NCBI GenBank assembly: GCA_963457665.1 | Contig: OY735228.1 | Coordinates: 640,001-704,000 of the forward strand | Length of the DNA stretch: 64,000 bases | Source of the DNA: Thysanoteuthis rhombus | Lineage: Eukaryota; Mollusca; Cephalopoda; Oegopsida; Thysanoteuthidae | Direction of reading: 5' to 3' | In this document: positions 57,258 to 64,000 of the stretch, one piece after another | How positions within the stretch are numbered: the stretch's first letter is position 1 | How the letters are laid out: every line of letters begins with the position of its first letter | Made by a program: the position numbers and the translations under genes | Notes under the pieces: model-generated | What the model was told of the DNA's origin: nothing | Databases searched by the model: none | What the model saw: only the letters and a program-made list of their open reading frames with translations

Positions 57258-57869
57258 AAATCTAATACTTATTGTAACATTTGAAGGTTGTAAGACTTAG
57301 GTTGAAACTTCAGAGAAGGAAGGAATCACTTAGGCAACATGCTTGTAGAAACAACTGTAGCATTAACATCGGCTCAGTGGTGTGAAATGAGCCAGGAGAT
57401 CAGATGTACCATGAAGTCATGTTGAATGAGAAAACAATAGTGAGTTTAACCAACAAGAAAGTTCATTAACAGAGGATCAAAAAGGCATGTATTGATTATA
57501 ACAATTTGAAACATTAAGAGAACTTGAGACAACATGGTTTCTTTATGAGCAATGTGCTGTGCTCTAAAACTAGGAATTTATTAAATTGGTTTTGCCCTCA
57601 AAACATAAATATCCAATCTTCTCCAAATATGCAGTTCTATTCTTGGAAGTCATCTCTAAAGAAGACAGTCATTCTAATGTTATATTTAACATTTTTATGA
57701 GCGGTTTAAAACATAGTTAATTTGACAGCACTTCTAAATGATGTTACAAAATTACAAGGAAGAAATTGTTGAATATCAGAAGTTACTAATCAGGGAAGTT
57801 TTATCTCTTATTTTTTCCTCGCCTTTCTATGTGAGGCTCTTTATACTAGTAAGTCTGTCCCTATTTTGT

Positions 57870-58140
57870 TTCTCAACTGTTTTTAATCAGATTTACTTGG
57901 AACTTGGAATATCATGAACATGATATTTCAGAACGTATCCCTTGATAAGATGGTTCTTACCAAGGAAAATCTTCCCCTCTCGATCACGTGATCTGACAAT
58001 AATTGTTTTAAAATTTATTTTCTCAGCTGTTTTTAGTCCGATTTTCCTGAAACTTGATAGAAAGGTTTACTTTGATAAGATGCTTGTTACCAAAGATTAT
58101 CTTCTACTCAGGGTCATGTGAACTGGCAATAATAGTATTT
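57870..58140. repeat. Two tandem copies of a unit of about 145 bp
   Basis: TTTCTCAACTGTTTTTAATC (about 57870) and TTTCTCAGCTGTTTTTAGTC (about 58018) each lead through CTTGATAAGATG...TTACCAA to CATGTGAACTGGCAATAATA-type ends. Confidence 0.75.
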
Positions 58141-58380
58141 ATAGGTGATGCCTCATTGAACTTTCAGTTCTTGTTAGTTAGACAATGTGTCCAAGAATGC
58201 AAAACAATTACACACAGTATTCAATAGTCTTCAGTTCTGAACCAAATCTCTTGTGTATAATACAAAAATGGAAATATCAATATTTGTAGACGTACAGAAA
58301 TATGGGAGATAGTTCCACTGAAGTGCATACAACCTTTTTTTAAAACTTCTTTTCAATATAGAGTTCATGATAAATTGTTT

Positions 58381-58677
58381 CTACGTAATTGGTTTTGGGT
58401 TATGTTGTAAGAAAGAATTTTCATCTCGTTTCTCTGGTGTGAAAGTATTTGCAAATTTTTCTTTCAATAAAGAGAGAAGTCTACAGATTTTGTGTGCAAA
58501 AGATTTACTTTGAAATATCATGTTCATAATATTAGTTGAGGAGTTAGATAATTGTACTAGCTGTGAGGAGATCTGAATACTGCCAGCTCTGATCAGTCTT
58601 TTTGGCGACATTATTTTCATGTCAACCAAGTCTGGTTGATAGCGAAGCCTCGGATCTACTGACAATTCAACGTCTTG
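58381..58677 (-). CDS. Likely 3'-terminal exon of an unrecognised minus-strand gene (98 aa + stop)
   Basis: On the minus strand a good acceptor (CTATTTTCCAG, AG at 58679-58678) is followed by 99 open codons ending in TAG. The product is protein-like, not low complexity: it begins QDVELSVDPRLRYQPDLVDM and includes MSPKRLIRAGSIQISSQL and a basic segment FAHKICRLLSLLKEKFA. No start codon context is seen, so upstream exons should lie at higher coordinates, but I found none. The downstream flank has TTTATT (AATAAA on the minus strand) near 58014. No family was recognised. It could instead be a captured gene fragment. Confidence 0.5.
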   Translation of the reverse strand, partial: QDVELSVDPRLRYQPDLVDMKIMSPKRLIRAGSIQISSQLVQLSNSSTNIMNMIFQSKSFAHKICRLLSLLKEKFANTFTPEKRDENSFLQHNPKPIT

Positions 58678-58839
58678 CTGGAAAATAGGTTTAGAATCTT
58701 CGTGCTTCTTTCTATTACGTCATTAAAGGAGTTAATTATTGTTTTATTATAAACATGATCCTAACATATATAACTGTTGTACTGAAACAGACAAATAGAC
58801 TGAGAATAAACATGATGAGAATTGGGGTTGAAAGCAGAT

Positions 58840-58882
58840 TTTGGCCTTTGCATTACTGGCAGCTGTTTAACTCAATGGTAAG

Positions 58883-58948
<66 letters not shown>

Positions 58949-59040
58949 GATTTTGAGATGTATCACCTATTTCTTGAGTTTTTCTCTTCACCCTCCAATC
59001 ATCATTTTTGTTTACATTCTGTCGGATCACTTCACATCCA
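58840..59040 (+). mobile_element. tRNA-derived SINE interrupted by a long (TA)n run
   Basis: The GCATTACTGGCAGCTGTTTA head and box A (CTCAATGGTAAGAGC) stop at 58886, where about thirty TA units begin (to 58945). The ATTCTGTCGGATCAC tail of the family follows near 59020. Box B is missing. Confidence 0.65.
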
Positions 59041-59803
59041 CAGTACAAATATACATAAATTTGGATATCTTTCTGTATGTTTGAGTGTCTGCATTTAATG
59101 AGAGAGGGGCAAAAAAGAAAGATGATCTGACAGGTCTGGCTGGAAACATTGGTGAGGTTGTGGGAATATAGCAAACCAGCTGGATTTGCCATTTTTTGAC
59201 TAGAACTGATTGCTTTTCCAATTTATCCAGTAAAAATCAACCATAACCGATTTCATCTCAAGATATGTGTGAGAAAACTATTTGTTCTGGATTCTTAGAA
59301 AAGAGTTATTTTCTTTGATAATTTGCTAGAAATGGAGAAATCTAGCTGATTTCTGTCATTCTTTAAGACAGTTTCACTTCTCAATGATGAAGCATACTTG
59401 GCTATACTAGGTGAAGAGGGCAGGAAATTTTTGTATTCCCTTTCAATTTTTGAGGAGAATATCATAAAGTGCTGAGTGGATACTTGAATGATGGAGCGGG
59501 CAAAAAAGAAAGGTGTGCCTGACAGGCAGACCAGAAGGCTTGGCTACACTGGGTGGGATAGGAAGGAAATTATCTTATTCTAAGTCAATTTTTGAGGACA
59601 ACTTATAGCTCAACCACAAAGATTTATATAAAAGTACTAGCAGGGTGTTCTGGCATCGACAGGGAAAAACAAACCTCAAATTTGATATCAGCAAGGAAAT
59701 AATGCTCAACTGTACACTGGAATGTGCATGGGTGGGCCCCAAAATATACAAGAAGTTATTTGATTCCCAGGCAATGTCAGAAATCTATGCTAGTAATATA
59801 CGT

Positions 59804-59874
<71 letters not shown>

Positions 59875-60599
59875 TATACTAATCTTATTAGTTCAATACT
59901 AGGCCATAGTAGTGGGTATTCAACCAACAGCACTAATGTTCTATAACAGCCATTCTCAATGGTGACCATAGCACCTTGGAAGTGGGGTCATAGGCTGAAA
60001 TGATAATGAATGAATTTCTGTGTTAATATTGTATCCCTGTTGGAAAGGACGCCAAAAGAGGACAGAGGCCAGAAAAGGTTGAGAATGGCTGGTCTACAAT
60101 CATCACTTTAAATTAGTTGTTCCCAAATTTTTCATTTCCACGGAACCCTTTGATTTAAATGAATTTTTTATAGACCCCTAGGTTTCTGGAAGGTCTGCCT
60201 ACTCAACAAGCCTACAGACCCCCCAGTAATACTTTTGGTGGACCCTCAATGGTGCCCCCTTCCCCTCACCTTGGGAACTGTTGATCTATACCCACCACTC
60301 ACCGTATGCACGTCATGGTGTTAGGGGTGGGGCATTTTTCTCCGGCCCATTCGCCCGTCCCCAAGGAAATTGGCAAAGTTCCCCTTTCTTTCCTTGCTAT
60401 TCAGCCTATAAAGTTATTGGCAGAGAGAGAGAGGGGTGAGAGAGAGAAAGAGACACACATATCTCAGCAAGCAACGCCCTCTGAATTAAAGCAACAAGGG
60501 CAGATAACTCCAATAATCTAAATTGCAATTATAAAATGGCTGTTGATGTAGGATGAATCGGACGTCGGTGTTTGTAAGGTTTGTCTTTTCCTTTTCGCA
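59041..60599. other. Upstream region of the small gene, partly repetitive
   Basis: Two related phrases (GGCAAAAAAGAAAG then CTGACAGG) at about 59107 and 59499 indicate a diverged repeat. 60420-60455 is a GA-rich run. The last 50 bp before the ATG are CpG-containing and may be the promoter. Confidence 0.4.
59813..59872. repeat. (TA)n microsatellite
   Basis: About thirty TA units, preceded by TACATACATACA. Confidence 0.95.
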
Positions 60600-60742
60600 A
60601 TGGGTCAGACCGCATCGAATGTTGCCAAGAAAGTTGTATCGCCAATAACATCATTTTATTCCCAGGGTCATGCTGATTCGAACGAGTTGTGTAAAAGATC
60701 CTCGAAATATCCAGTTACACCTTACGTTTTCAAACGTCGTGG
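60600..60742 (+). CDS. Exon 1 of the small myristoylation-signal gene (aa 1-48)
   Basis: It runs from ATG (60600-60602) to a GTAAGT donor at 60743 and leaves in phase 2 (GG|C). It encodes MGQTASNVAKKVVSPITSFY and a KRSSKYPVTPYVF stretch. Confidence 0.65.
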
Positions 60743-62264
60743 GTAAGTCTTTCAGTCAGTCAAAAGTGTCGTTGCTCTTCTTCTAGAGATCGAACAATAA
60801 AATGAAAATTTCTTTTCTTTTCTTCGAAGCAAAATAAAGAAATCATGAATTAATTATAATTGATAATCTTTGGTTTGATGGCTTTAAAATACGGTAGTAT
60901 GAGGCTGGCTTTAAAAATGGCCAAAATTGGCCAGATTTTTAATTTCCAGATAATGTACACTTAGCTAAAAAATATTAACAAGGAGAAGGAAGGTACCAAA
61001 CCAAGGATTACAATAAGATGGACCAAATCAATGACTTTATTTTCATTATTGTGTTATTTGATCGAGATACTTTTATCATTATACTTTCTGGAGCCTTTGT
61101 ATGAGTTTTTGGAGCGTATATAACATGGTTAGCTATAGTTATCTGGAAAGTGGAAATCTAGCCAATTTTAGCCATTTTTAAAGCCAGTCTTATGCAATCA
61201 TAATTTTAGCCATTACCTTAGCTGGAAATAGGAAATGTAATCGATTTAAAGGCCTATCTCATGCAATGTATCTTCATCATTTTTTGCTTTAAAGTTAGCT
61301 GGAAATTGAGGATTTGGCCAATTTTTGCCATTTTTAGAACCAGCTTTATGCAAGCGTATTTTTAGCTATAAAGTTAGCTGGAAATAGGGAATGTAGCTAA
61401 TTGTTGCCATTTTTAAGGCCCATCCTATGCTACCGTATTTTACTCCATCTAACCAAAGATTGTCTTTATTATTTTCTTTCCCCATTATTATTTATTATCT
61501 ATTTAGGGTTTATTCTTAGATCATGCTCATAAACAAGGAAATAAAACTATGAATAGTTTTTTAATTGAATTTTAGTTTTAATTCTTGGCAATTTTTATAC
61601 GAAGATGTTTCTTCGGACAAGAATTGAAATTAAATGTTGATTATTTCTTCTTTTCTTCCTTCTGCTTTTGATAATCGAAAGTTCTCGATTTTCTTGTCTA
61701 TTTCTTCTTCTTCTTCTTCCCAGGTAAACATGAATTTCTTTGTTGATAAAATCGATTATTTTTCATTCTTTCTTTCCTGTATTTAATTGAAAAAAAAAAG
61801 GCCTGATTATTTTATAAGTCAAGGGTTGGAAAAGAAATCCCAAATCGCTTTTTTGTCAGAAAAATGTGAAATTTCCGACGATGATGAAATCAACAAAAAA
61901 AGGAAGAATTAGTGTAAAAAAAAATGTTGAAATTACGAAAAAAAAGTCTTGTATTTATTTATTTATTGTGGAATAAAATCGCAATAAAAAGCAGTTGATC
62001 TTTTGAAAATGGATTAAAATTAATAAAAAAGAAGGATTCTTTTATTTAGTAAAAGTAGTTAATCTTTTTTTATAAATACCTTTGAAAGATCGAATGATTG
62101 GAGCTAAAAATAGGATTTTTTTTTTAAACTCTTACAATTCAAATGATATGAAAATCTGTTTGTTTGTTTTTCATCTTAGCAAATATAGAGGTATTAAGAG
62201 ACAAAAAGAAATGATTTCTTCCGTGTTTTACACCCAGAGACTTGAAGATAAGAAAGGAAAATAA
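60600..62264 (+). CDS. Two-exon gene for a 75-aa basic protein with an N-myristoylation signal; family not recognised
   Basis: Exon 1 is 60600-60742 and exon 2 is 62180-62264, joined across a GTAAGT donor and a TTCATCTTAG acceptor. Together they make 228 nt with no internal stop, ending in TAA. The ATG has G at -3 and +4. The product starts MGQTASN, so Gly2 and Ser6 fit the N-myristoylation consensus. Lys10/Lys11 and a very basic second half (VFKRRGKYRGIKRQKE, LEDKKGK) would favour attachment to acidic membranes. The sequence before the ATG is richer in CpG than its surroundings, as in a promoter. Read without splicing, exon 1 stops after 48 residues. I do not recognise the family and assign no function. 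Intron frame agreement and the start context support it as real. Confidence 0.65.
60863..61466. mobile_element. Fold-back/MITE-like element in the intron of the small gene
   Basis: The ends are inverted: ATAATCTTTGGTTTGATGG, AAAATACGGTAGTATGAGG and CTTTAAAAATGGC at the left match, inverted, GCCATTTTTAAGGCCCATCC, TATGCTACCGTATTTTACTC and CATCTAACCAAAGATTGT at the right. The arms are about 60 bp. The right half holds about four degenerate tandem units containing GTTAGCTGGAAATAGG and GCCATTTTTAAAGCCAG, so the terminal sequence has spread inward. No ORF was seen. Confidence 0.75.
62180..62264 (+). CDS. Exon 2 of the small myristoylation-signal gene (aa 48-75)
   Basis: The acceptor AG is at 62178-62179 after a T-rich tract. 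It enters in phase 2, the only phase compatible with exon 1, encodes KYRGIKRQKEMISSVFYTQ and a lysine-rich end, and stops at 62262-62264. The first AATAAA after it is at 63724. Confidence 0.6.
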
Positions 62265-64000
62265 TGACCTTTAGAACTAATTAGGTAAGTGACCGGAATA
62301 GAAGAGTGAATTCCTTGGGTAGAAATAATAATTTTTTTTTCTAAATTAAAATGATTTTAAATTTGAGGGTGTTTGGGTTGATGGTGTATTAAAAGAAATA
62401 ATGTAACTTGACTAAGAGAAGATAATTTGTGTAATCCGCACCTCCGTAGAAATGACGGAAAGTAAGTGCCCACTTTTACCTGAGTATTAGTTACATTGTA
62501 AATAGAACACTCATCCCTCGTGAAACCTCGAAATATTTCCTTAGTAGTTTCATTCTAAAATGCATATACACTATGCATTTTCGAATGTTATTATTTTTTA
62601 TTATTTACTAACCTATTCCGGTCATTTACCGCAAAGGTAATGGATTAAAATTGGATCATTAATAGAAAATAATTTTTAAAAAAGAAGTCAGATGAAAGAA
62701 AAAAAGGTAGAAAAGGGACTGTAAACACCAAGAAAATTTAAGCAAAGATCAACAAAGTTCTGTTGAATTAAATGGAAATATCAAGGACATTCTTAAATGA
62801 ATGTCTTTAATACAAAAAGGACGAAAAAGGACAATCGGTGGAAAACGAGATTAATTTATGATTCTCATCAACGAAGGAATTCAGTTAATTGATAAGTCTT
62901 TTGTTTATTTCTCTGATGAGAAAATGATTATCAATTACTTCTTGGCAATTAAATGTAGAATAATTTGATTAAACAAAGAATTTCTTCGGTCTGTACTGAG
63001 AAGATAATAGATACTTTGTAAAGGATTATATTTAGAACACTACAAAAATGTTGAAAGTTTTCGTTTTTAGTACCATGTAAACTAGATTTGTTGATGTGTG
63101 CTCGTATACATACCTTCTTTTTACAGTCACCTCCCCTTCATCCTAAAAATTTGATTTTATGTCCAGTTCTTAATGACAATGGAATTGGTACATATGCGCT
63201 GAGTCTAAAGAATTCACGGATATATTTAAGGAAAGAATCTAAATGTTTACGTCTTATCAATTTAATTTGAGGTATTATTTTAAAAAAGTTACTGAACTAA
63301 TTTCAAGTGGAAGAGTCCATTGTTTCAAATGGTGGGTAGCAGATATTGTTATCAGCAAAATATCTTATTTTTACGAAGAGAAAAACAAACAAAAAAACAG
63401 AAAAAGGTCTCACTGTTCATCAATCAGATCTGTTTATTTCCTTCTTCACAAAATCTTTTCCTCTCATATTTTATTTAGTTGTTTTTTTTATTGTTTCTAG
63501 AGGAGGGAGAATGAACATGATTAGTTCATCTAGATTTCCCTTAGGTTCAAATATGATCACCCATTTGATAATACCTTTCAACTTCTTTCATCCAGCAACA
63601 TCAGGGCCCAGAAATTGACCCCTAAATTTACGAAAAAAAATTTTTTATAAACTCATCAATTCTTCTAAAGTAAAACAATTGGATCATATATTGTTAATAT
63701 AATTCATATTGCATGAATTATAGAATAAATGAAAATTATTCACGTTTGCTTTATGCTTTTTCGTTGGTGGTGAACTGTTGTGCGGTTGTACACAAGAAAA
63801 AATTATGCTGCACACGATATAGGATTAAATGATAATGAATAAATGAAGAAAAAAGATCAATACACCGAATAAATCTTTCCTTTTATGATAGACTTTTTGT
63901 CAAAAGTAATTGACCTTTGTTTCGTAAACTTTAGACAAGAAAATCAATGATCATCTGAAAAGTAAAAATAATTTCGGCACACTCGGCTCTTTCAGTTTCT
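62265..64000. other. Downstream of the small gene, nothing else recognised
   Basis: AT-rich sequence. It includes the probable 3' UTR of the small gene, with AATAAA at 63724 and again at 63838. No further exon was seen. Confidence 0.4.

Noticed and set aside
58755..59192. Overlapping 106-109 codon frames on both strands
   Set aside because: Both run through the (TA)n tract in the SINE and are artefacts of the repeat.

Overview
This window is animal nuclear DNA. It is AT-rich, gene-poor and full of repeats, with GT-AG introns, tRNA-derived SINE-like elements, fold-back elements, LINE and mariner relics, and many (TA)n and longer tandem repeats. The one large gene is a receptor tyrosine kinase of the MET/RON (hepatocyte growth factor receptor) family. 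Drosophila and C. elegans lack such a receptor, so the gene, the repeat content and the 1-3 kb introns suggest a lophotrochozoan, perhaps a mollusc. The organism assignment is inference and no species is claimed.

Layout. 1-17,300: no gene that I can support. It holds SINE-like tRNA heads, a near-perfect 60-bp-arm hairpin (2431-2560), tandem repeats and microsatellites. 17,302-17,630: a LINE 3' end with a reverse-transcriptase tail, just upstream of the receptor. 17,801-44,137: the MET-like gene on the + strand. Nineteen coding exons join in frame to 1280 residues: signal peptide, Sema, PSI, four IPT domains, one membrane helix, a complete tyrosine kinase and a short tail ending in a YENV motif. 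Its introns carry a minisatellite with a 49-bp unit, one with a 29-bp unit, a mariner relic and several copies of a dispersed repeat, called R1 here. In three places R1 ends 20-40 bp before a splice acceptor. 44,138-58,380: a repeat-rich 3' flank with a second mariner relic, a satellite-like array of about 150 bp period, a Penelope-like GIY-YIG fragment and paired tRNA-like heads. 58,381-58,677, minus strand: a likely 3'-terminal exon of an unrecognised gene. 60,600-62,264, + strand: a two-exon gene for a 75-residue basic protein with an N-myristoylation signal, whose intron holds a fold-back element of about 600 bp.

How it works together. The receptor should act at the cell surface: Sema/PSI bind ligand, the IPT stalk supports them, and the kinase autophosphorylates at a YxxxYY loop and probably recruits Grb2-type adaptors at Y1275. 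The other two genes show no visible link to it. Splice sites were chosen by eye from GT/AG signals, frame continuity and family resemblance. Letters R1-R7 are local names for repeat families seen here, not database names.
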